This document shows, one piece after another, positions 1-61,689 of a DNA stretch of 64,000 nucleotides (within the stretch, counting starts at the first letter, position 1; every line of letters begins with the position of its first letter). Under the pieces are notes generated by a model. That model was not told the DNA's origin. It made no database searches and saw nothing but the letters and a program-made list of their open reading frames with translations. The stretch is from Cephalopachus bancanus. Its lineage: Eukaryota > Chordata > Mammalia > Primates > Tarsiidae. The DNA lies in the NCBI GenBank assembly GCA_027257055.1, contig JAPVLO010000073.1:2046001-2110000 (forward strand). The letters are read 5' to 3'. Position numbers and translations under genes: made by a program.

Positions 1-54
1 CAAAAAACAAAAAACATGTTAAATGAAAGAAGCCAGTCATAAAAGACTGAGTTT

Positions 55-320
55 TTATGCTTCCATTTATATGAAATATCTAGAATAGCCAAATCCATGA
101 AGTCAGAAAGTAGATTAGTGGTTGCCTAGAACTGGAAAAGGCTTGAGAAAAGGCTGGGCATAACGGGAATGACTGTTAATGGGTACAAGATTTCTTAGGA
201 ATATGAAAATGTTCTAAAAGTAGATTGTGGTAATTGCTGTACAACCCTGTCAATATATTTTAAAAAATTAAATTCTATAATTTAAATGAGTGTATTGAAT
301 GGTATATGAATTATATCTCA
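55..320 (+). mobile_element. L1M 3' UTR fragment
   Basis: GATTAGTGGTTGCCTAGAAC, GGAATGACTGTTAATGGGTA and ATGGTATATGAATTATATCT follow the order of old L1M 3' ends. Confidence 0.75.
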
Positions 321-481
321 CAGAGCTGCAAAAAAGTTAGGTATAAATTCGCATTTACTTATCTTTATCTGAAAACACTTTAAACTGAAGCAGAAATATT
401 ACTTAAAATGTTAATTCCAAAACTTCAAGTTTTACAGAAGTATTAGGTTGTTTAAATTTTATTGTGGAATTGCTTACTTAC

Positions 482-52061
<51,580 letters not shown>

Positions 52062-52082
52062 CTTCCTTCTGGCAACAAACCG

Positions 52083-52109
52083 CGGCGGCGGCGGCGGCGG
52101 CGGCGGCGG
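52083..52109. repeat. (CGG)9 tract just upstream of the CAPZA2 ATG
   Basis: Nine uninterrupted CGG units on the plus strand, that is (CCG)9 on the CAPZA2 strand. The tract ends 22 bases before the ATG, so it is either 5' UTR or core promoter. Confidence 0.9.
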
Positions 52110-52249
52110 CCACCTGACTTCCCCCTTTCCGTGCGGTCCTCCGCGCCGCGCGCCCCCGCCCAGGGAGGGGCCCGCCGCTCAGGCCGCCGCGCACGCTCCC
52201 AGGGAGCCCCGCCTCCTTCCACCCGGGCCTCCGCGCCGGAGAGCGGCTG

Positions 52250-52261
52250 TGCGCGTGCGCG
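52250..52261 (-). promoter_or_regulatory. NRF1 site
   Basis: The minus strand reads CGCGCACGCGCA, a full match to the palindromic NRF1 consensus YGCGCAYGCGCR, about 190 bp upstream of the ATG. NRF1 is a common driver of CpG-island housekeeping promoters. Confidence 0.65.
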
Positions 52262-52554
52262 GGCTCCTCAAAGGCCAGGAGGGGAAGGTGTCTCCCAGGG
52301 CCGCCTGCGGCAGGATCGACAGCATCCTGAGTGCGGCATCCTCTCCCCACCAGTGGCCATATGGACCCGGTCTGCGATGAGTACGTTCTGAGCCCTTGAT
52401 TATGTTCCCATCAAGTCCCGAACTCTGCCAGCTAAAATGTGAAAAACTATCCAAATAGCTTTTTAAACATTCTGGATTTTTAATATTAGAAAAATATTCG
52501 GCTTTCGTTAAAATGTGCACCCACAAACTGGTCCATAATTGGAAGATGGCTCTT

Positions 52555-52695
52555 CATATATTCATTTATTCATCCCACAAATGTTCGTCCTTTAATGGTG
52601 TGCCGGGCACTGTGTTAATCTCTAGGGATATAGGCTGTTGAGCAAAAAAGCCAGAGAAACCTCTGTTCTCGAGAAGCTCACTTTTCCTACTCAAA
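52555..52695 (-). mobile_element. L2 3' end
   Basis: TTCATTTATTCATCCCACAA, GTGTGCCGGGCACTGTGTTA, ATCTCTAGGGATATAGGC. It is the nearest identifiable repeat upstream of the CAPZA2 promoter. Confidence 0.75.
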
Positions 52696-53190
52696 TTGAG
52701 CAGTTGGGGAAGACTCTGTGCTGTGCCTTTGCAATATAAAGTTATATTAGGTATGGATTCTACCCTCCTGATTAGGGTTGCCAGATTAAATACAGGGCGC
52801 CTAATAAAATGGGAGTAAACAATAAACAATTTTTAAAGTGTATGTCCCATGAAGCATTTGAGACATAGTTATACTAAATAATTATTGTTTTCAAATTTTA
52901 CTGGACATTTTACCTTTATTTGTTAGTTTGCTACTTTTACTTGAAGCTTAACGTTCCCAAGAAAATAAAGGTGTCGAAGCTGTATATATGAATCAACTGG
53001 GAATCTTGTTCAAATGAAGTTACTAATTCGATAGTCCTGGGATGGGGCTGAAGAATCTGCATTTCTTTTTCTTTTTTTTGAGTTAGAGTCTCTAACAATC
53101 TCCCAGCTAATGCCAGTTCTCCTGGTCTGGAGACCACATTTTGAGTTGTAAGGCCTTAGAGTTTAGGTAGGACTTTTAAGACTTTATGGG

Positions 53191-53502
53191 GCCGGCCTCG
53201 GTGGTTCAGCCTATAATCCCAGCGCTTTGGGAAGCCGAGGTGAGTGGATCGCCTGAGCCCGCGGGTTCGAGACCCGCCTAGGCAACTTGACGAGACCTCA
53301 TCTCTAAAATAAATAAAAAATTAGCCAGGCCTGGTAGCCGCACCTGTAGTTCCAGCTACTTGGAAGGCTGAGGCGGAAGGATCGCCGAAGCCCATCAGGC
53401 GAGGCTGCAGTGACCAAAAGCGGCCACTGCACTCCAGTCTGGGCGACAGAGTGAGACTCCAACTCAAAAAATAAAATAAAATAAAATAAATAATAAAAAT
53501 AA
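53191..53502 (+). mobile_element. Alu, young type, (AAAT) tail
   Basis: GCCGGCCTCGGTGGTTCAGC with intact GCGGGTTCGAGACCCGC. Target duplication AAGACTTTATGGG at 53178 and 53503. Confidence 0.95.
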
Positions 53503-53565
53503 AAGACTTTATGGGAGTCGTTGAAAACTTTTGAACAGTGACATGACATTAAAAATGTGTCTAGC

Positions 53566-53843
53566 GCCGGGCTCGGTGGCTCAGCCTGTAATCCCGCGCC
53601 TTTGGGAGGCTGAGGTGAGTGAATTGCCTGAGCCCGCGGGTTCGAGACCCGCCTGGGCAGCGAGACCTCATCTCTACAATAAATCAAAAAGTCAGCAGGG
53701 CGTGGTGGCACATGCCTGTAATTCCGGCTACTCGGAAGGCTGAGGCGGAAGGATCACCGGAGCCCAGCAGGCCGAGGCTGCGGTGGCCGGGAGCGGCCAC
53801 TGCACTCCAGTCTGGACGACCGAGTGAGACTCCAACTCAAAAA
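53566..53843 (+). mobile_element. Alu, young type, best-preserved copy
   Basis: GCCGGGCTCGGTGGCTCAGC, hairpin GCGGGTTCGAGACCCGC, right arm with GGAGCGGCCACTGCACTCC. Flanked by AAAAATGTGTCTAGC and AAAAATGTGTCCAGC, one mismatch. Confidence 0.95.
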
Positions 53844-53924
53844 AAAAATGTGTCCAGCAAGATAAATCTGACAGCTGCACGCTAATGACATGTGAACATA
53901 TGTTAAAGAGTTCAAATAAATATT

Positions 53925-54110
53925 CAGATGCAAGACACTATTATTAAGTAATTTGCTGAATGTTCATAGTGTGCAAATCATTGTGTCTTGTGGATGGAAA
54001 GCAAACAGAAGCCATGCTTTTGAAAACTGATAGTTCATTTGGGGGAAAGAACACGAAGGGGAAGCATGCTGACACAAGCAGGAAAAAGCAGGTGTCCTAT
54101 TGAGGATAAA
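53925..54110 (-). mobile_element. L2 3' end
   Basis: GCTGAATGTTCATAGTGTGC, AAATCATTGTGTCTTGTGGA. Confidence 0.45.
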
Positions 54111-54202
54111 TGTTGCAGAGAAGATATAATAGACATTAAACCCACACAGTTTAATGCAGGTTATCAGTGGATGTAGATCTATAACATGTCTCCTCTTTTA
54201 CA

Positions 54203-54498
54203 GTTTTGTGTTTTTTTTTTTTTGAGTTGGAGTCTCATTCTGTCGCCCAGACTGGAGTGCAGTGGCTGCTCCTGGCCACCGCAGCCTCGACCTGATGGGC
54301 TCCGGCGATCCTTCCACCTCAGCCTTCTGAGTAGCCAGAATTACAGGCCCGTGCTACCACGCCCGGCTAATTTTTTGATTTATTGTAGAGATGAGGTCTC
54401 GCCTGCCCAGGCGGGTCTCGAACCCGCGGGCTCAGGCAATCCACTCACCTCAGCCTCCCAAAGGGGCGGGATTACAGGCTGAGCCACTGAGCCTGGCT
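54203..54498 (-). mobile_element. Alu, young type, minus strand
   Basis: The minus strand carries GCGGGTTCGAGACCCGC near 54430. TCCTCTTTTACA lies on both sides (54191 and 54499). Confidence 0.94.
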
Positions 54499-54539
54499 TC
54501 CTCTTTTACATTTTACAAGTTACTGCTTCATTGATTTCT

Positions 54540-54685
54540 TGCTGAAACTTCGTGAAGTAAGGTTCTTATCAATATCATTGTATCCAATTTACAGAAGAAA
54601 AAAATTGAGGCTAAATGACTTGTCCAAGATTGCACAGCTCATAGTGACTGAGCTGAGATTAGAACCTAGACATTGTATTCCATAT
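54540..54685 (+). mobile_element. MIR
   Basis: TTTACAGAAGAAAAAAATTG, CTTGTCCAAGATTGCACAGC, GAGCTGAGATTAGAACCTAG. Confidence 0.82.
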
Positions 54686-55494
54686 TTCGTGTTGTTTCCA
54701 CTGCAAGATCTTTCTTCCTCCCTCTTAAGTTTGGGCATTCTCCACCAAATAAAACTCAATGAAGGCAATTATTATTGCATCCCATCAGTTTAATACACCA
54801 CTATATGCTGCATCCACAATACTTCTGTTTGTTTGGTTTTTTTTTTTCCTGTTTACTCAACAATACCTATATCAATAATTTGGACACAGTGGACACTCAG
54901 TAAATGTTGCTGCCCTCTTCCTCTAGAAACCTCACCTAAATCTGGCAATGTTTTGCAATAATTTGAGTCATGGTATGTTTATAATTGTAACCTTAGTCAT
55001 ACTACATATGTGATTTTCCATACTGACACAACCCATAATTTTGTATGATTTCTAATCATTTTTTCAGTAGTATCCCAATACTACCCTCTTAGTACAATTA
55101 AAAAGAATTATAGAATTCATGTAACCCACATATTCTAGAAAGATTTCAAGTTGTCACACAGTTAGGTATGAATATGGAATGATCATACTTATTATATGAC
55201 TACAAGGAGAAATGTACTGGTATTCTTAATAATCACTGTTCCAAATGCACAGATCATTGAAACATACAAAGCTATTTATGTATCATCTTTCTTATGCCTC
55301 TGTCAAATCTCTTTCTGGAATGTTCTTTGATACCAATCTATCCTGTAATCATAAAATAATCAGTTATTTTATGATGAGAAAATGAACAAAATATTCCTCT
55401 CACACACAATTCTCCCTACCTTGTGAGAATTTCAACCCATTACCCATCTTCTACTTGTATCTCTAGTGTACTCAAATTTGATAATCCATGAGCA

Positions 55495-55650
55495 GTTCTT
55501 CAAAAAAATTTATTGTGCTACTACTAGGTATCTGTACTCTGTTAGTTGTTAGAAATATAGCCATGAACAAAATGAACATGGTCCCTGTCTTCATAGAGCC
55601 TATTATTTAGAAGAGAAACAGTTATTGAACAAGTAATCACTCAAATAACT
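55495..55650 (-). mobile_element. L2 3' end
   Basis: GTGCTACTACTAGGTATCTG, AGCCATGAACAAAATGAACA, GGTCCCTGTCTTCATAGAGC. Confidence 0.72.
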
Positions 55651-55699
55651 ATGTAATTGCAATTGTGAAGGAAATGTACAGGCTGATTTGAGTATATAG

Positions 55700-56095
55700 G
55701 TTGGGGAGATAATTCTCAATGGGTCTTTCACATTTCTGCATGTCTTGCAAGCAGGCCAACTACCCTTGGTTCTGGGCTACCTTTTTAAAGAAAGTATGCA
55801 TAGCAAACAGTGTTGTAAGATAGTATCTCCTTTCAGAAAAAAACACAAGCATGTTTATTGCCCGTTATAAAAGATTCAGGTTCCCTAAGTTCAAGGTTCC
55901 TCTTTTGTATTACACTTCACTGTGTGTGCAGGCTTCCATCTGGATCCATCTGTGTTGCCCCATTAGGTGAGCAGATGAGAAAAAGTAATGTAACTATGCT
56001 GATGCTCTTGTTGCTTGATGTACCATGTATAATAAAATGCTTTGTCTCCGAATCAGGGGTCTCATGTTTCCTGCCAGTATCCATGAAACTATAGC
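55700..56095 (+). mobile_element. LTR-like fragment
   Basis: TGTATAATAAAATGCTTTGT followed by CTCCGAATCAGGGGTCTCAT and TTTCCTGCC looks like an R/U5 region with polyA signal. The 5' edge is uncertain. Short open frames here are not genes. Confidence 0.45.
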
Positions 56096-56199
56096 AGGCT
56101 AACTTGTGAGCTTGAAAGTAGGGCAGAATCATAGACTCATTAAACAGGGGGTCAATTTTAGAAAGTGATATTTAAGCCTCCAGTTTAGGTTCCCTCCAA

Positions 56200-56580
56200 T
56201 TCATTTTTTAAATAAATTTTATTTTACTATAAAATGCTTCAACTATGCAGACAAGAATAGAGATGAATGCAATAAACACCTACATATCCACAATCCCACT
56301 TTATCAAATGCTAACAAGCATTGTGGCATATTTGCTTCAGATCTGTTTATGAATAAAGCATCACCTACCTATACACTTGAAGTTCCTTGTGTCCTCTTCC
56401 CTGATCTCATTCTCCTGGGTCTGTCCCTCTCTCTCTAGAGGTAAAGACCATATAAATTTAGTATTTCTCACTCTGTGTATGTTGCTCTGTGTTTTTCTCT
56501 TCAATACAAAGTTCATTATTTTTTATCAACATCAGTTTACATGTAAATGGATGTACAAGGTGATTGAGAACCTTGGTGCT
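56200..56580 (+). mobile_element. L1M-like fragment
   Basis: ATGCTAACAAGCATTGTGGC, TATTTGCTTCAGATCTGTTT, CCTGATCTCATTCTCCTGGG, in the order of an old L1ME 3' region. Confidence 0.5.
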
Positions 56581-56612
56581 CAAGCACTTATTTCACTGTG
56601 TAAGAAGCAGAC

Positions 56613-56920
56613 AACGCTGGGCATGGTGGCTCAAGCCTGTAATCCTAGCACTTTGGGAGGCCAAGGTGAGAGGATTGCCTGAGCTCAGGGGTTCGAGACA
56701 AGCCTGGGCAACTTGGTGAGACCTTGTCTCTACAATAAATAAAAAAAAAATGGTAATAATAAATTAGCAGGGCATGTTAGCACATGCCTGTAGTTCCAGC
56801 TATTTGGAAGATTGAGGCAGAAGGATTGTCTGAGCTCAGCCAGTCGAGGCTGCGGTGGCCACAAGCCTGCCACTGTACTATAGCCTAGACAACGGAGTGA
56901 GACTCCAACTCAAAAAAAAG
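56613..56920 (+). mobile_element. Alu, older type
   Basis: GCTGGGCATGGTGGCTCAAG to GAGTGAGACTCCAACTC. Flank repeat is imperfect. Confidence 0.9.
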
Positions 56921-57387
56921 CAGGCAATATTGCCAGTGATGAATGAAGGTTTCCAAGAGATCAACTAAGCTGTCCCTGGGTTACTCTCTGGCTTCAGCTT
57001 TCCTGTGAATTTACATGTACCTTGTTAGGGGAATTCATGCTACAAGGCTCTGAATGAGTTCCACGAAAATATTGGGCCAACACAGCTAGTAGTAGAGTGG
57101 GGGCCAAGTTTGAAACATCTGATGGAGTGAGTTACAGGAGAGTAAGGTGGGTTTCTTTGTCCTGATCCCAGACTCACCAGGGCCAACTTCTATCTAAGAC
57201 TAGTTTGAAGCAGTGTACTTTTGTGAGGTGGGATGGGTATCTTCAGATGATGCTAGAAGACAGTCCTCACCTAGGCATTGAGGGAGAACAGAATTTTTTT
57301 ATGCATATGGTCAAAGTCAGCCAAGTATATGTACAGACCTGGGCCAAGCTCCCTCACATTCAGCCCTCAGGTTATTAAAGACCATAT

Positions 57388-57680
57388 AGGCTGGGCATAG
57401 TGGCTCACGCCTGTAATCCCAGCACTTTGGGAGGCCGAGACAAGAGGATTGCCTAAGGCCAGGAATTGGAGACTAGCCTTAGCAACTTGGTGAGACCTCG
57501 TCTCTACACTAAATCAAAAAAATTAGCCTGACTTGGTGGTGCGCGCCTGTGGTTCTAGCTACTTGGAAGACTGAGGTGGAAGGTTCACTGAACCCAGCAG
57601 GTAAAGGCTGCGGTGGCCATGAGCATATCACTGTACTCCAGTCTGGGTGACAGAGTGAGACTCAACTGAAAAAAAAAAAA
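57388..57680 (+). mobile_element. Alu, older type
   Basis: AGGCTGGGCATAGTGGCTCA to GACAGAGTGAGACTC. AAAGACCATA at both ends. Confidence 0.9.
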
Positions 57681-58077
57681 GACCATACAATGGCAGCAGT
57701 TATTTGGGTCTAGCTGACCCTCAATGGGTCCTTTTCTCAAGGTAGACTGTGCTCCAGTATGAACATGTACCCCTCTGCTAGGTGCATGGGTGTCACCCTG
57801 GTGTCTTCCTTTCTCATTCTCTTGGAGATTCCTTTAGAATTTGCTTGAGAGCTACTATTTTCAGTATCCAATGACTTCCTCTCTCTTAATTTACTCATAT
57901 TTTAGAATGTATTATTCAGAAGTTTCCCAAAAGATATCCAGGAGGTAAAATTTTGCAGTTGTACATATCTAAAAACATCTTTATTCAACCCTATGTTTGA
58001 TTGATTGGATGATTGATTCTAGACTAGAATTAACTTTCATTCAAAATTTTGAAGGCTTTGCTCCATTGCCCATATAC

Positions 58078-58158
58078 ATGTATGTATATATGTGTGTGTA
58101 TGTGTGTGTGTGTGCGTGTGTATATATATATATACACACCAAATATATATATATATTT
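58078..58158. repeat. (TG)n(TA)n microsatellite
   Basis: Compound TG/TA tract with two separate TA blocks. Confidence 0.95.
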
Positions 58159-58163
58159 TGTAT

Positions 58164-58564
58164 GTTCTGGTCAGGAACAGTCAAATGGAAAAGATGTATA
58201 GGGCAAGGGCAAGGTATGCAGAAAGGGGTGTGGAGCCTCTATGCCCTCTCTGGTCATGCTGCCCTCCCAGCATCTCCCTGTGCCCATTGGCCATTGGTGA
58301 CTGGCTCAGTCTCCAGCCCCTCTTCCCTCCTTGGAGGTAAGGCTGCAAGTTCCAACCCACTAGTCACGTGGTTGGCTCCTCTGACACTGTTCCCATTCTT
58401 CTAGGAGGCACCTAATTAGCATAAGCTAAGGAGCTTATTATGAATGAAATCATGAAAAAACTCTCACCCTTATCATTCAGAAAATTCCAAAGGTTTTTGG
58501 AGTTTTGTGCCGGAAACTGGAGATAAAGACAGAATATATATATTTCTTATTACCATATATCACA
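58164..58564 (+). mobile_element. MaLR/MLT-type LTR
   Basis: Contains GTCACGTGGTTGGCTCCTCT, CTAATTAGCATAAGCTAAG, TATCATTCAGAAAATTCCAA, TTTTGTGCCGGAAACTGGAG and ATATATATTTCTTATTACCA, the 3' half of an MLT1-like LTR in that order. A GTCACGTG E-box is included. Confidence 0.62.
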
Positions 58565-58889
58565 GGACTGTAGGTCCTTCCTTTCTAGAAAATCATATTT
58601 TTCAGTTCTAAGAAATTTTCTTAAATTATTTTATGGATGATATTAATTCTTCTACTTTCCCTGTCCTTGCCCTCCCCCCTTCCCTCCTCCACCCCAGTCC
58701 ACAACGCCAGTTATTTGAATCTTCTACCTCTTGGATTAAACTCTAATTTTAAAAAAATGTTTTCACTTCTATATTCACATAGCTTTTTTTCCCTCCTACT
58801 TTTGAGTAACAGCCCTGACCAAGCTTACTTAAGAGTTTTTGTTTTTTTGGTTATTTGTTACCTGCTTATGCTTTGAGTGTTTGGCTAAA

Positions 58890-59088
58890 TAGTTAAGCTT
58901 TACTTTAGGATGTGCGTGGGGCCAATCCCTGCAGGTTCTGGAGAGTCCCTGGAAAGATGTGGCAGTGTCGGCGAAACCAGAAGGGATAGATAATAAAAGA
59001 AAGAAAGAAAGAGACTGGACTCTGTCTAGTGCAGAAGCCATTTTATGGGACAAACCGTTAAGTCTTTTATCCTAAATTTTCACAGGTT
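58890..59088. other. Left flank of nested-repeat region, unidentified
   Basis: Unusual unique-looking text (GTGGGGCCAATCCCTGCAGG, AGTGTCGGCGAAACCAGAAG, GAAAGAAAGAAAGAGACTGG). It carries more CpG than its neighbours. It may be the edge of an LTR retroelement; no family is recognised. Confidence 0.4.
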
Positions 59089-59286
59089 AAATCACAAGAC
59101 TTTTACGTGAACACAAAGCCAGGTGGATGAGGGGCACCCCCCACCCACCAGGTGTTTCCTCAAGCATGAGGAAGGACAATCCCAATTAAATCACAAGACT
59201 ATTACATGAACACAAAGCCAGGTGGATGAGGGGCCTCCCCCACCAACCAGGCGTTTTCCCAATCATGAGGAAGAACAATCCCAAAA
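59089..59286. repeat. Two tandem 99-bp direct repeats
   Basis: Units 59089-59187 and 59188-59286 both read AAATCACAAGACT.TTAC, AACACAAAGCCAGGTGGATG and then GCATGAGGAAGGACAATCCC or its variant. They differ at a handful of positions. Such repeats resemble U3 enhancer duplications of retroviral LTRs, but no LTR ends were found. Confidence 0.85.
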
Positions 59287-59449
59287 TTATCTCAACTGTT
59301 CCTTATGCTTGGTTAATGTTCCTCAAAAGCAATACAACAATTCTAACATCATAATATTCTAATAATCAATAACTTCTAAAGCTTGTGCATACACAAAACC
59401 TAATAACTAACTTAAATCCTAATCCCTTTCTGTTCTGTGCTAATTCCAC

Positions 59450-60225
59450 CTACACTATAGAAACTCTTAATTATAGCTCAAACCAGTTCCTGAAGAATGT
59501 GGCCCAGTCCAAAGATCACGCTGGGCCGTTTCTAGGAACAATTGATTACATTCTCTTAACAAAATGGCTATTCCAAAATCCTATATATCTATCTTAACAT
59601 CTATAAAAGTCTCTAATTCCTAATCCTAACATATAAAGCTGATCATCAGCAATAAAGCTTCTAAAAGTAAAACCTAAATATAAACTGTAAATTGTACTAA
59701 GGCCAAAACCACAATAGTAGAAAATGGGAACAACGAAATTTCTGAAGTTAGCTGTATTCTTATTAAACCTCAAAATATCATGTTTGATCATGCTTGAACT
59801 AACATAATTCACTGACATAGCATAACCTATTCTACAATACTTTCTATGAATAAAATAAATTCAATTTCTATAATAAGTAGAAAAACCCTACACTAACTGT
59901 AGCTAAAACCAGTTTAAAAGAATGCAGCCCAATCCAAAGTACATGCTGGGTCCTTAGGAATGTGGCCCAGGCCAAAGTTTGTGCTGGGCCATTTCTGGTA
60001 ACTCTAGATAATCATCTATACTATCTAAAGCTGAAAACAGCTCACCATATTTATATACTAATTCTACAAATATACTTTTAAATTTTATAAAGAAGCTTGT
60101 ACCGAATAGAAGGCTCCCAAATGTGACCTGAGTTTAAATTATATCTCATACCAAAGCCAAAACCACAGTTCATGGGAAACAGGAACAATGAGTTTCTAGA
60201 GTTAGCCATGACTGTCACAGTCACA
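59450..60225. repeat. Two-copy tandem repeat of about 440-455 bp
   Basis: Segments recur in order: AGCTCAAACCAGTT (59476) and AGCTAAAACCAGTT (59901); AATGTGGCCCAGTCCAAAG (59497) with related motifs at 59923 and 59960; GGCCAAAACCACA (59701) and AGCCAAAACCACA (60157); GAACAA.GA.TTTCT.AAGTTAGC-type text near 59730 and 60183. Offsets are about 430-457. The second unit contains an extra copy of the GGCCCA...TGGGCC motif. Confidence 0.75.
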
Positions 60226-60950
60226 GAGCCTTCAGCTTAGGTCAGCAGAGCTCCTTCTGATGAGAGGTGTCAAATAGCGAAAAAAGGGAAGAGGAAATGG
60301 GCCAACAGCTCCTGAACACATTCTAGTGGCCTCAGGGTCCACAGTCCACCTTGATCCCAAACGTTCAGGTGGGCCTCCGAGACAGGCTCCCAACAAGGAT
60401 GATTTGATTGGATCATTTTATGACTCTCATCTTGCTTTGCTAAGTATCCCCAGAGCAGCCTCTTCTGACCTGAAAGGACTGGGTAGGAGTATTTTAGACG
60501 TCAAGTAGAGAAAGAAACCTGGATGTCTCAGCATCCACCATTCCAATGTTCCCTGAAGTACCGTTTCTGATATAATAATTTCAACCTCAAGACCTCAACT
60601 ATGCTTGGTGTCCACCCATCCCTTTATTTCATCCCCTACAGAGATTAAGCTTCCAGACTTCTGCCAGGGTGTGGAAGGGACAGTTGCTCAGCAGGACAGA
60701 ACAGGGGAGGGGGACCAGAGGATCTACTGGCTTCTCAGATAATCTTTAGCTGGTCTTCCTGATTTGGAGCCCTCTTTTCCAGAGGTGCTTGGTGCTAGCA
60801 AGTCATGAACCCTTGAGGATTCTGCGGTTACAACTCAGGCTGGTTCTTGGGTTTCATCACCACCAGTTTTGGCTATGACCCTTCATCAGCCTTCTAGCCT
60901 CAACATTTCTGGTGCTCTTCTTTCCTTTTTTCCACATTGTTGTATGTTTA
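60226..60950. other. Unassigned GC-richer segment
   Basis: Moderately GC-rich text after the tandem block (TTGATCCCAAACGTTCAGG, GGACCAGAGGATCTACTGGC). A short plus-strand open frame at 60326-60508 has no recognisable product. It may belong to the same unidentified element as 58890-60225. Confidence 0.35.
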
Positions 60951-61194
60951 TTAGCTTTAAAACATTCTTTAAAAAAAAGTGCAAATGTCTTATTCATTCA
61001 TTCTAGGGGGTTTTGTAAGGGAGAACTATTAGATGTGTGTATTCACAAATATTACCTGTAGACTCCTACCTAGTTACTAAACTGAAGTTGGAAGCAACAT
61101 CCTGTGTTGGTTTCATGCATGCCCTGTCTAATCACTGTAAGGAAAGTATTCAGAAGTTTCTGGTTTTGTTTTGTTTTTTAAAACACAATTTTTA

Positions 61195-61305
61195 AAAATA
61201 CAAATCTGATTGTGTCGCTCTCCCCACCCTACTTCTAATTTAGCAACTTCTTTCCTATAGTGTTTAGATAAAGACAAAACCTCTAAGTGTGATTTCTAAA
61301 AACTC
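61195..61305 (+). mobile_element. L2 fragment
   Basis: TCTGATTGTGTCGCTCTCCC, ATAAAGACAAAACCTCTAAG. Confidence 0.5.
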
Positions 61306-61329
61306 TATGGGGGCACAAATGTATGGAGC

Positions 61330-61397
61330 AATATATATCTTACATATGACATAATATATATGTAATATATATTATATATGACATTGTATATATATTG
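61330..61397. repeat. AT-rich palindromic tract
   Basis: TATATATCTTACATATGACA and related words repeat in both orientations; can fold as a cruciform. Confidence 0.7.
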
Positions 61398-61438
61398 CAG
61401 CATAGTGTTGTTTTGTTTCAAATTCAAATTGAATTCAT

Positions 61439-61680
61439 GCTTGAAACTAGGGGTTTGAGACAAGCTAGGCAACATAGTGAGACCTTGTCTCTACAAAAAA
61501 ATCATAAAATTAGCCAGGCATGATAGTGAGGGCTTGAGTCCTAGCTACTCAGGAGGCTGAGGAGGAAGGATTGCCTGAGTTCAGGAGGTTGAGGCTGTAG
61601 TGCGCTATGATCATGCCATTGCACCCTAGCCTAGGCAATAGAGAGAGACTCTGAAAAAAAAAGGAAGAAAAAAATAAAAA
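61439..61680 (+). mobile_element. 5'-truncated Alu
   Basis: Begins within the left arm (GGGGTTTGAGACAAGCTAGG), contains a full right arm, ends GAGAGACTCTG plus A run. AAATTGAATTCA repeats at 61424 and 61682. Confidence 0.85.
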
Positions 61681-61689
61681 CAAATTGAA

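Noticed and set aside
59385..59597. 70-codon plus-strand frame in the nested-repeat block
   Set aside because: Asn/Thr/Ser-rich, AT-driven, crosses repeat units with no conserved product between copies.
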